NCBI RefSeq assembly: GCF_014705605.1
Contig: NZ_JACXIZ010000032.1
Coordinates: 62,001 to 126,000 of the forward strand
Direction: 5' to 3'
Source of the DNA: Paenibacillus sabuli
GTDB taxonomy: Bacteria > Bacillota > Bacilli > Paenibacillales > Paenibacillaceae
Length of the DNA: 64,000 nt
Shown: positions 26,610-34,999 of the stretch, in pieces
How positions within the stretch are numbered: the first letter of the stretch is position 1
Layout of the letters: each line of letters starts with the position of its first letter
Notes under the pieces: generated by a model
The model's input: the letters and a program-made list of their open reading frames with translations, nothing else
The model's database searches: none
What the model was told of the DNA's origin: nothing
Made by a program: the position numbers and the translations under genes

Positions 26610-27599
26610 ATGAAAAGGATGAGACGAGCCGCCCTTGTACTGCTAACCTCGCTGCTCGCAGGAGGAGCCGCGACGCATGCCGCCCCGCTGGTCAATACGT
26701 TCGAGCGCCCGGAGGCGGACAAGCCTTACGCGCTCGCCGAGTGGGCGGCTGACGGCTGGAACGCGCCGTGGGAGCTCGGCATGGATGCCCGCACCTTGAT
26801 TGATACCCGTTACGCCAACAGCGGGGACCAGTCGCTGCGCGTCTTTTACCCGCAAGGCAAGTTCGACCCGCAAGATTCCGGGGTGCTGGCGCCGTTCGCG
26901 CTTGAGCCCGGTCAAGAATATTACCTCTCCTACTGGGTGCGCTTCGACGAGAACTTCAGCTGGGGGACGACGTCGTACGCCGGCAAGCTCGGACTCGGCC
27001 TCTCGGGCGGCGGCGCCTGCTCGGACGGCGAGACCTGCACCGGCTACAATGGCTTCAACTCCCGCATCAGCTGGCGCAGCGGCGGCCAGGCCGCCGTCTA
27101 CTATTATGATATGGGCAACCACAGCAACTACGGCCAATATGTCGCCTTGCAGCTGGAGGGCGAGGACATCTACTATCCGAAGGACGAATGGATCAACATC
27201 GTGCAACGGCTCAAGGTGAACACCGTCAAGGGCGGCCATGCTTATCCGGACGGCGAGATTCAGGTCTGGTACAACGGGGAATCGGCAGCGCACATTACCG
27301 ACCTGCGCTTCGTCCGCAATCGGGACAAGGTCGACACCGCCTACTTCTCGACCTTCTTCGGCGGCGCCACCGCGGCCTTTGCGCCGGCCGGCGATTCTTA
27401 CGCCTGGTACGACGACATCACGGTATCCGCCGATCCGGCCGACATTTGTGAGCTTCGATCCGAGGGATGCCCGGCTGATCCGGACCAGGTTCGTTCGGAC
27501 CAGGCTCTTCCGGAGCAAGTTCTGCCGGAGCCATTTTTTTCGGACCACGCTTCCGCCCGCGCCGTCTTTTCAGCATTTCTACATAAAATCTTAAAATAA
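26610..27599 (+). CDS. Secreted PL14-like polysaccharide lyase, first tandem copy, no CBM
   Basis: 329 residues, AGGAGG nine bases before ATG 26610. Signal peptide 1-25. Residues 26-285 are a beta-jelly-roll lyase domain with family-14 features: SLRVFYPQGKF, YYLSYWVRFDENFSWG, GYNGFNSRISWRSGG, the VQRLKVNT strand and AYFSTFFGGATAAFAP. PL14 enzymes cleave alginate or glucuronan by beta-elimination outside the cell. The mature protein ends after CELRSEGC in a unique 40-residue tail with DQVRSDQALPEQ repeats, where the downstream paralogue carries a CBM6-like module. The tail may be a decayed or replaced module. Exact substrate unknown. Confidence 0.82.
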   Translation: MKRMRRAALVLLTSLLAGGAATHAAPLVNTFERPEADKPYALAEWAADGWNAPWELGMDARTLIDTRYANSGDQSLRVFYPQGKFDPQDSGVLAPFALEPGQEYYLSYWVRFDENFSWGTTSYAGKLGLGLSGGGACSDGETCTGYNGFNSRISWRSGGQAAVYYYDMGNHSNYGQYVALQLEGEDIYYPKDEWINIVQRLKVNTVKGGHAYPDGEIQVWYNGESAAHITDLRFVRNRDKVDTAYFSTFFGGATAAFAPAGDSYAWYDDITVSADPADICELRSEGCPADPDQVRSDQALPEQVLPEPFFSDHASARAVFSAFLHKILK

Positions 27600-27700
27600 A
27601 GCAAGGCCCAGCCCATCTGAAATCCCCAAATCTGCATACAATTGCAAAACTGCCTTATCGAGCAAATCTGCATCTCATGCTACGCTCTAGATGCGCGTAC

Positions 27701-27748
27701 ACACACCTCGTTTACGGACCACGCGTCCGGGACGAGGTGTGTTTTTTC
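27701..27748 (+). terminator. Terminator between the two PL14-like genes
   Basis: ACACACCTCG (27701-27710) pairs perfectly with CGAGGTGTGT (27733-27742), then TTTTTT. It ends the first lyase transcript about 100 bp after the stop, so the second copy needs its own promoter. Confidence 0.85.
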
Positions 27749-27788
27749 TTGCGCATACGGCCCGCCAAATCGCTAAAGAAAGGAGAGG

Positions 27789-27878
27789 ATGCCGGCACCG
27801 GCTCAAGCCATCGACAGGAACCTGAAAGGCCAGAACAGCAAGGTCGTCCATGAGGACCAAGTGAGTGTCGTTGCGTGA
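27789..27878 (+). CDS. Possible 29-residue leader peptide upstream of the second PL14-like gene
   Basis: An ATG right after AAAGGAGAGG opens a 29-codon frame (MPAPAQAIDRNLKGQ, ending VHEDQVSVVA) with the GC-rich third positions typical of genes here. It stops 37 bp before the PL14 start. The spacing between Shine-Dalgarno and ATG is short and there is no similarity I recognise, so it may be chance or part of a structured leader. Confidence 0.25.
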   Translation: MPAPAQAIDRNLKGQNSKVVHEDQVSVVA

Positions 27879-27915
27879 AATCCTGTAAGTCCAACTTCGC
27901 ACAGGAGGTAGGTAA

Positions 27916-29175
27916 ATGATGAAAACGATAAAGCGCGTCTTGATGTTGTGCATGATCTCGCTCCTCGCCGGAGCCGTCGCGGTCAGTGCCGCGCCGCTGG
28001 TCAATACGTTCGAACGCCCGTCCGCAGGCGGCCCGTACACGCTCAGCGAGTGGGCGACGGACGGCTGGAATGCGCCTTGGGATCAAGGGATGAGTACGCG
28101 CACGATGATCGACAGCAATTATGCGCACAATGGCGGCAAGTCGCTGCGCGTCTTTTATCCGGAGGACGAGGTCGGACCGATCGATTCCGGCGCTCAAGCA
28201 CCGTTCGCCCTCACCCCCGGTCAGGAGTATTATCTCTCCTATTGGGTGCGCTTCAGCAACGACTTCAGCTGGGGCACGACGGAATTCGCAGGCAAGCTCG
28301 GTCTCGGTCTGGCGGGCGGGGCGGCCTGCTCGGGCGGGCAGGTCTGTACCGGGTACAACGGCTTCAGCTCCCGCATCATCTGGCGCAGCGGCGGTCAGGC
28401 CGCCATCTATTACTACCACATGGGCAACGGCGGCCAGTACGGCGATTACAGAATTCTGAAGCAAGGCGGCAACGATATTTATTATCAGAAGGGCCAGTGG
28501 ATCAATATCGTCCAGCGGCTCAAGGTCAACACCGTCAGCGGCGGCAACGCCAACCCCGACGGCGAGATCCAGATCTGGTACAACGGCGTATCGGCGGCCA
28601 ATATCACCGGCCTGCGCTTCGTACGCAATTCAGACAAGGTCGACAAGGCTTACTTCTCCTCCTTCTTTGGCGGCGCCACCGCATCATTCGCACCAGCCAA
28701 CGACTCCTACATCTGGTACGACGACATCAAGGTGTCCACCACCCCGGCCGACATCTGCGAGCTGAGCTCCGGCGGATGCTCTAGCGGACCGTCAATCTTC
28801 CGTGAGGCCGAGAACTATACCTACATGTCCGGCATCATGACCGAGCCGACGCCCGATGTCGGCGGCGGACTGAATGTCGGCGGCATCGACGCCGGGGACT
28901 GGGTGGCCTACGCGGGCATTCCCATCACCAGCGGGGGCACGTATCTCATGGAATACCGCGTCGCCTCGCCCAATACCGGCGGCAAGATCTCGCTCGATCT
29001 CGGAGGGGGCGCGACCGTGCTGGGCCACATTAATGTGCCGAATACCGGCAGCTGGTCCAATTACCAGACGATCTCGCACCAGGTCCAGATCCCGGCCGGC
29101 ACGCATCAGTTCGGCATCTACGCCGTCGCGGGCGGCTTCGACATCAATTGGTGGCGGCTGACGAAGGTGAACTAA
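27916..29175 (+). CDS. Secreted PL14-like polysaccharide lyase with C-terminal CBM6
   Basis: 419 residues; AGGAGG seven bases before ATG 27916. Signal peptide 1-25, PL14-like domain about 26-287 strongly similar to the upstream gene (same APLVNTFERP start, YYLSYWVRF, AYFSSFFGGATASFAP, YDDIKVST). A CBM6-like module follows from 295 to the end (FREAENYTYMSG, DWVAYAGIPI, FDINWWRLTKVN). Likely an extracellular lyase for alginate- or glucuronan-like polymers, with the CBM targeting it to substrate. A tandem duplication with the previous gene is clear at the protein level. The lyase at 29576-34837 converges on it. Confidence 0.85.
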   Translation: MMKTIKRVLMLCMISLLAGAVAVSAAPLVNTFERPSAGGPYTLSEWATDGWNAPWDQGMSTRTMIDSNYAHNGGKSLRVFYPEDEVGPIDSGAQAPFALTPGQEYYLSYWVRFSNDFSWGTTEFAGKLGLGLAGGAACSGGQVCTGYNGFSSRIIWRSGGQAAIYYYHMGNGGQYGDYRILKQGGNDIYYQKGQWINIVQRLKVNTVSGGNANPDGEIQIWYNGVSAANITGLRFVRNSDKVDKAYFSSFFGGATASFAPANDSYIWYDDIKVSTTPADICELSSGGCSSGPSIFREAENYTYMSGIMTEPTPDVGGGLNVGGIDAGDWVAYAGIPITSGGTYLMEYRVASPNTGGKISLDLGGGATVLGHINVPNTGSWSNYQTISHQVQIPAGTHQFGIYAVAGGFDINWWRLTKVN

Positions 29176-29481
29176 TGCAGGCGCTCCGGTGGCCGGAACG
29201 ACTATAGCCGGTCGCCAGAGCGCCAGGCAGCAGCTACCTGCGCTCACAGCCTTGCGGCGCCGACGCGGGGGGCGTGGGTAACGATACGATTAGGTGCTGC
29301 TGCACTGATGGGCAGGCAGGCCGTGCGCCAGCCCCCCCCCCTTGGCGCACACCCAGCCGCACCGCAATAACGATACTTTCTGTCGCTATTGGACCAGCCA
29401 GCCGGATCGCCCAACTCATCCCAGTAGTGGTACGCCTATTGGTATTGTTGCTCAATGACGACTCGCCCCTCCATTCGCCCA

Positions 29482-29519
29482 AAGAGCCCTCGCGACCATG
29501 CATGGTCGCGAGGGCTCTT
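29482..29519. terminator. 38-bp perfect palindrome, bidirectional terminator between PL14b and the SLH lyase
   Basis: AAGAGCCCTCGCGACCATG followed by its exact reverse complement, with no loop bases beyond the centre. T-rich sequence follows on both strands (GCTTTTG on plus, TTTGGG on minus). It sits in the 400-bp convergent gap 29176-29575, which otherwise holds a 10-C run near 29330 and no credible gene. Confidence 0.65.
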
Positions 29520-29575
29520 GCTTTTGTGCTGCCGGTTATTTTGGCGTGTTCGTCGATTGCGCGCTTGCTATTTCT

Positions 29576-32500
29576 CTATCTGCCTTCCATCTCGCCGCGA
29601 TCCTCCAGCAGTCGCAGCACGACCGTGATCGCTTCCGCCCGGGAAGCCGGAGCCAGCGGGTCGAAGCGATTGCCCGGACGGCCGGTCATCAGACCGGCCC
29701 GCTGCACGAGCTCTACCGCAGCTCGCGCCCATGCCGGAATGTCGCTCGCATCGGTGAAGTCGCCCGACGGCCCGACTGGCTGTGGACCCGTCGCTGATTC
29801 ATCCGTCCGCGTAGCCTCCATCGCTGCGCCATCAGTCAATGCTGCCCCTGCCGCTGCTCCATCCGCCGATGAGGCATCTGCCCCTGCGGCGTCCGCCTTC
29901 AGGTCGAGCGCTTTGGCGAGCACGACTGCCAGCTCGGCACGCGTGAGCGGCGCTTGCGGCTGGAAGCGGCCGTCCGCATAGCCGCCGACGAGCCCCAGCT
30001 CGGCAGCCAGCTGGGCCGCGTCCGCGGCCCATGGGGCAATGGCTTCGCCGTCGGCAAAGGCGGCCTGCGCTGACGGAGATGTCCCGTCCCCAGACGCATC
30101 GGCTTGGGATAGCGCAAGCATGGACCGCAGTCCATTGATCAGCATGACGACGAATTGCTGGCGCGTCACCGGCGCATCCGGCCGCACCGAGCCGTCGCCA
30201 AAGCCGCGCACAATGCCCGCTCGCAAGGCGGTCTCAATGCTGCGCTTGGCCCAATGGTCCTCCGCCAGATCCCGCACGACAGGCAGCGGGTCCGGATCGG
30301 ACGGGTTGCCCGAATCACCGCCGATCCCGTCCTCGTCACCGGCGCCATCTTCCTCCGCAGAGTCGCTCGATTCGTCCGAGTGCTCCTGGTCGCCGGAACC
30401 ATCCGAGTCGCCAGGTTCCTCAGTATCGCTCGGATCGTCGGAGTCGTGCGGGTCGCCGCCATTATCGGAATCGCCGGAATCCGGATCACCTCCATCATCC
30501 GAGTCTCCGGGGTCCGGACTGTCTCCATCATCGGAATCGCCGGGGTCGGCGGGATCCGCGGGATCGCCCCCGTCACCCGGGTCGTCTCCGGCCGGCGACT
30601 GGATCAGCACATACGCGCCGTCCGTCGTGAACGGCACGGTCTCGCCGTTCCAGCTCGCCGCCGTCGCGCCCGGCGCATAGACGACCGCCGTCACGCGCTC
30701 CACGCCCGCCTGCTCCGGCATCGTCACCCCGACAGTCGCCCCCGACAGCTCGGCCGTCGGGAGCGCGACCTGCTCGGCATCATACGCCGTGCCGTCCACG
30801 AGCGCATACTGCAGCTCGCCCGGCGCCTCCGACTCCCCGCCGTAGGCGAACAGATTCGTGCGGCCGTCCAGCAGCTTCACCTCCAGCCGGTCGTCCGTCA
30901 GCCTGCGCGCCGAAGCGATCTGGCTCCCCCCGTCGCCCAGCGGCTCCAGCACCGTGACGAACTGCGCGCTCGCCGCCTCGACCCGATTGACCACGACCGG
31001 CGAATACCGGCTCGGATCATCGGCTGTGCCCGGGGCCTCGCCGACGATCATCGTCGAAGGCGAATCCTGCGCGCTCGTCAGGCTGATCATGCGGAGTCCG
31101 TTGCCCGCCGTGGTATGCCAGGCTCCGCTCCAAGGGCCGGTCAGCTCCGCCGACTCGCCATCGCGGAAATACGAATACGCGTCTTCCGTGCCGAGCGGCG
31201 AATCCAGCTCGTCCAGCTGAACCGACGGATCAGACGTCAGCTCGCCGACGCCGTGCAGGATCCAGTCGTACTGGCGGCTCGTGTCCGACTCGAGCGCGAA
31301 CAGGTCGATCATATAGTCCGGCGTCACGGCGACCGTGCGCTCGTAGCGATTCATGCCCGGATACGCCTTGGTCGCCGTATTGGTCATGCTGCCGAAGTCG
31401 TCCGACGGCAGATACAGCTTCGTCGGCTCGTAGATCTCGGCGCCGCCCGCGCTCGGGATCGCCTGCGTCTGCCCGTCCACCATCACCGTATTGTGCGGGA
31501 AGGTCTTCTTGTAATACGCCTCGTACATCGAGTGGCTGTACGGCGGAATCCCCGGGTCCGGCGCGAGACGCTCGCCCTGGCCGAACACATCCAGATGCAG
31601 CTTGTCCGGATGGCCGTGATAGCCGCCGTGCAGGCCGTAGTCCACCAGTGCGAACAATTGCTCCTCGCCCTCTCCTACACGAATGACGGAGTGGCCCAGC
31701 CCTTCGAAGTTCAGACTCTCCGAAGGCAGCTCGCCGCCGCTCGGGAGCACCGGCTTGCCGTAGAAGACTGCCTCCTCGCCCACGATCGCACTGCTCGCAT
31801 TGCCTGCCAGCACGTGGCCGCCGCGCGGCCGGCCGAGCTCGCCGTACAACGTATCCAGCAGCGTCCCGTATATCGGGTCTTCATACTGCGCATAGACCGC
31901 CTCGTAATCCTTGGGCACCGTGTGCCCCGGCTTGCCCAGATGCGTCGGATACTTGCCCGAGTCGTTGCTGTTGATGATCCCCAGATCGGGATACATGTAC
32001 TGCAGCGTCGCGTCGAACGTCTTCTTGAAGTTCGGATAGCCGAACAGATCGTAGCCGACATTCTTCAGCGACTGCGCATGCAGCAGCAGCGCCGACTGTG
32101 CGTAGAAGTGGTAGCCGATCGCCCCCTCGTACCAGAAGCCGTCGGCCAGCACACTGTTATCCATCTGATAGTCGAAGCCGCTGCGGCCGTTGACGGAGAA
32201 GTCCATCAGCTCCTCGTCCTCGAGCGCAGCCCCGACGGCTCCGATTGCGGCATTGTGCCACGTCTGCCAGTTGGACTTGCCGACGTCGTAGCCCTGCAGC
32301 GTCTGCGCCGACGCTGCGAATAGATTGCGCTCGATGCTGTGCGTCTCCTCGGCGCTCAGCAGTCCGCTCGGGGCGATCAGATCGTACGCCTGCACAAGCT
32401 TGATCATCTGTACCGCCTCGTCCAGCGTCTGGAAGAACAGCTTGCCGTACTGCGGCTGCACCGGGTAGCCCGGGTACAGCTCGGCGTAGCGGACGAGGAT

Positions 32501-34837
32501 CTCCTTGGCCTTGGCCGCATACGGCGTCTCGCCGGTGAGCGCGTACACGAGCGCCAGCTTGCGCGCGGCCTCCACATTCAGCGTATGCGTGGTGAAGCGC
32601 CAGCCCGCATCGACCTCGTCCCCGGTATAGTATTCGTTATCCGTCGGACACAGATGGGCGTGCGGCGAATCATAGTCGTAGACGAGCGGCTCGTCGCCGC
32701 AGGCGAACCAGGTCGTCTGCCCGGCCGGCTTGGTCGGATAGTAGATCGCCTTGTTCAGCCACTCGTCGGCCTCGGCCCGGATCGCAGTCAGGTAATCGGC
32801 GGCCCAATCATAGGTCGCGACCTTGTCCCGGGCGTCGTCCAGCTCGGACTGCGTGAGCATGATGTACGGGTGCTGCATCGTCGGCACGCGCTCCGCTCCG
32901 ACCTGCACCTCCAGCTCGAGCTTGATCTCCTTGCCGCCCGCGACGGGACGCACGGCGAACGTCGCCTGCGCGGTATCGCCCTCGGCCGCAGAAGCCGGCA
33001 CCTGGACCTCGATGTCGAGATCTGTCTCCTCGCCGACCGCGACGCTCGCGGTCATCGCATCGTAGCTCGCGGTATAGCCCGCCCCGAATTCGGCCTGCGG
33101 CACGATCGCATAGGCCGTCGCTTCGGCGCCGATATTTTTCAGCGTGAAGCGATAGTGCAGCGTGCTGCCGGGCAAGGCGCTTTTTGTGATTTGTTTGATC
33201 GATGGCTCGACGACATTTTTGGCCAGCGCCAGACCGTCGAAGTAGAGCTCGTCGTCCGGGCTCGGCACAGGGTCGGAGCCGTACCACCCGTGATGGATGA
33301 TGATCTGATTGAAGTTGTCCAGATCGGCCGAGCCCGTCGAATTGAGGAACTTGTTGTACGGGATCTCGATCTTCTTCCACCCCGTCCAGTCGACGAAGAA
33401 GGAGGTCATGAAGTAATCGAACGCCGGCGTCTCCGGAATATTCGCATCCAGGATGAAGTAGACCTTCTTGTTCGAGGCATACTCCGAGTACAGCCAGAAT
33501 TCGACCTGATCGTAATCCTTCCACGGCGCGTCGAAGCCCGTCACATTGATCGCATTGGTCGGGTCCTGCCAATACCCCGACCGTTCCCCGAGCACGGCGC
33601 GCTCTGCAGTCGGCGTCGTGTTGGTCCAGCCGGCGAAGCCCTCCATGTCGCTGATCGGGTAGCTGGAGATGCCCGACAGATCGATCTCGTACGGGTGCGT
33701 CGTCACCTCGCTCGTCTTGCCGTCATACACGGCCTTGGTCACGAGCGTCGCCGATTCGTCGACGAGCACGGGATCGGTGTAGATCCGATAGGCCGCATCG
33801 TCTTCGCCTTCATAGCGATAGTACACCGCCGCGCCGACGGTGTCCGAGGTCAGGCTGACCTGCTTGGGCTCGGCGTAGGTGCCGGCGGGCGGCGCGGCGA
33901 CGACCTCCTCCACCACATCGCGGTACTCGAACGTATACGTATACGTCGTCTCCTCGCTGTCCACGCCGCCGAGCCGCGACTTGGCAACGAGCGTCGTATC
34001 CTCGGTCAGCAGCAGCGGTTCCGTATACGGCTGGAAGTCCGCATCGAGGCCGAGCCGCTGGTAGTAGATCCGGCTCAGCGCCTGCGGCTGCGTCGCGCTG
34101 GAGAGCGCCACCGTCACCTTGTTGACGTATTGCCCGCTCGGCTGGTCCGCGACGACCGGATGGAGCTCGCCCTCGCCGGTCAGGCGAAAGTCGTCGAGGT
34201 AGACCTGCAGCTCCGGATCGAGCGTCGTGCCGCTCACCCCCGCCTGGTCGAAGCGAACGTAGTCGAGCGCGCCCCACGGCTTGACCGCGGACGAGCTGGA
34301 CAGCGTCTTGACGACATCCAGCGGCACCTCGACCTGCTTCCAGCCGGTCCAGTCGAGCGGCATCCGATAGTAATAGTAATTGGATGAGTCGCCCTTCATG
34401 AAGAAGCGCAGCTGGATCGGCTTGTCCGCCTGACCGCCGGTGCGCGCCTTCGCCGAATACGCCCAGAACGAAAGCGTCGTGTAGCCGTTCAGATCGATAT
34501 TCGGCGCCAGCTTGGGATAGATCAGCGCCGAGCCGGCGATCAGGTTCCCCGGATTGCCCGGATCGTCGATGGCGAGCAGCCATTTTTTCGAACCGTCGCC
34601 TTCCTGGATGTACGCCGGGTCCGAGTTGGCCACGAGCGCGATCCCGGCTGTGCCGACCGTATCGCCGGTGCTGTTCGTCGCCGAGTCCATGTCGTTGAGC
34701 GGCGCCGACAGCGCGATTGTGCCGGACGCGGCATGCGTAGGTTGCGGCCCTGCGACGCCTGCCGCGCCCAGCAGGCCGACCAGCATCGCGATGACAGTCA
34801 AGACGGAGATCCGCCTGGTGAACCGGATAGATGTCAT
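29576..34837 (-). CDS. Giant S-layer-anchored heparinase II/III-like polysaccharide lyase
   Basis: 1753 residues; GGGGAGGG precedes ATG 34837. Signal peptide 1-36, a beta-sandwich (40-215), two chitobiase-C-like beta domains (225-385), another beta-sandwich (395-545), then an alpha/alpha toroid from about 690 (HPYIMLTQSELDDARD; NWQTWHNAAIGA) and a heparinase II/III domain near 1090-1300 with GGYHGHPDKLHLDVFGQGE. Asn/His of NWQTWHN and His of YHGHPDK are the expected catalytic positions in PL12/15/17/21-type lyases. An Asp/Gly/Ser-rich linker of about 110 residues leads to three C-terminal SLH domains, which bind pyruvylated wall polymer. It is a surface-held lyase for uronate polysaccharides, last gene of the operon with permeases and binding protein. 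Exact PL family unassigned. Confidence 0.88.
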   Translation of the reverse strand: MTSIRFTRRISVLTVIAMLVGLLGAAGVAGPQPTHAASGTIALSAPLNDMDSATNSTGDTVGTAGIALVANSDPAYIQEGDGSKKWLLAIDDPGNPGNLIAGSALIYPKLAPNIDLNGYTTLSFWAYSAKARTGGQADKPIQLRFFMKGDSSNYYYYRMPLDWTGWKQVEVPLDVVKTLSSSSAVKPWGALDYVRFDQAGVSGTTLDPELQVYLDDFRLTGEGELHPVVADQPSGQYVNKVTVALSSATQPQALSRIYYQRLGLDADFQPYTEPLLLTEDTTLVAKSRLGGVDSEETTYTYTFEYRDVVEEVVAAPPAGTYAEPKQVSLTSDTVGAAVYYRYEGEDDAAYRIYTDPVLVDESATLVTKAVYDGKTSEVTTHPYEIDLSGISSYPISDMEGFAGWTNTTPTAERAVLGERSGYWQDPTNAINVTGFDAPWKDYDQVEFWLYSEYASNKKVYFILDANIPETPAFDYFMTSFFVDWTGWKKIEIPYNKFLNSTGSADLDNFNQIIIHHGWYGSDPVPSPDDELYFDGLALAKNVVEPSIKQITKSALPGSTLHYRFTLKNIGAEATAYAIVPQAEFGAGYTASYDAMTASVAVGEETDLDIEVQVPASAAEGDTAQATFAVRPVAGGKEIKLELEVQVGAERVPTMQHPYIMLTQSELDDARDKVATYDWAADYLTAIRAEADEWLNKAIYYPTKPAGQTTWFACGDEPLVYDYDSPHAHLCPTDNEYYTGDEVDAGWRFTTHTLNVEAARKLALVYALTGETPYAAKAKEILVRYAELYPGYPVQPQYGKLFFQTLDEAVQMIKLVQAYDLIAPSGLLSAEETHSIERNLFAASAQTLQGYDVGKSNWQTWHNAAIGAVGAALEDEELMDFSVNGRSGFDYQMDNSVLADGFWYEGAIGYHFYAQSALLLHAQSLKNVGYDLFGYPNFKKTFDATLQYMYPDLGIINSNDSGKYPTHLGKPGHTVPKDYEAVYAQYEDPIYGTLLDTLYGELGRPRGGHVLAGNASSAIVGEEAVFYGKPVLPSGGELPSESLNFEGLGHSVIRVGEGEEQLFALVDYGLHGGYHGHPDKLHLDVFGQGERLAPDPGIPPYSHSMYEAYYKKTFPHNTVMVDGQTQAIPSAGGAEIYEPTKLYLPSDDFGSMTNTATKAYPGMNRYERTVAVTPDYMIDLFALESDTSRQYDWILHGVGELTSDPSVQLDELDSPLGTEDAYSYFRDGESAELTGPWSGAWHTTAGNGLRMISLTSAQDSPSTMIVGEAPGTADDPSRYSPVVVNRVEAASAQFVTVLEPLGDGGSQIASARRLTDDRLEVKLLDGRTNLFAYGGESEAPGELQYALVDGTAYDAEQVALPTAELSGATVGVTMPEQAGVERVTAVVYAPGATAASWNGETVPFTTDGAYVLIQSPAGDDPGDGGDPADPADPGDSDDGDSPDPGDSDDGGDPDSGDSDNGGDPHDSDDPSDTEEPGDSDGSGDQEHSDESSDSAEEDGAGDEDGIGGDSGNPSDPDPLPVVRDLAEDHWAKRSIETALRAGIVRGFGDGSVRPDAPVTRQQFVVMLINGLRSMLALSQADASGDGTSPSAQAAFADGEAIAPWAADAAQLAAELGLVGGYADGRFQPQAPLTRAELAVVLAKALDLKADAAGADASSADGAAAGAALTDGAAMEATRTDESATGPQPVGPSGDFTDASDIPAWARAAVELVQRAGLMTGRPGNRFDPLAPASRAEAITVVLRLLEDRGEMEGR

Positions 34838-34999
34838 GCTATACCCTCCCCATGTGTGAACGATACGTTTGTCTTCCCCGCTTACAGCACCAGCCCCGTT
34901 ATCGCTAACGAGGCTGGCGGTAGATCGAGGCGGCGATGCATGCTGCGTTCGCCCGGTTGCGATTTGCGGGCGCGCAGCGCCGCTCCCGCATGACGGCTT

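Noticed and set aside
27750-27915. Riboswitch in the leader of the second PL14-like gene
   Set aside because: I compared it with the glycine, c-di-GMP and SAM riboswitch patterns I know and found no convincing match.
29274-29981. 235-codon + strand open frame after the second PL14-like gene
   Set aside because: It runs through the palindromic terminator and then antisense to the SLH domains of the lyase; not a gene.
30155-34387. Long + strand open frames opposite the heparinase-like gene (30155-32323 and 32339-34387)
   Set aside because: Antisense shadows: Arg/His/Asp-rich translations without domain patterns, no ribosome binding sites.
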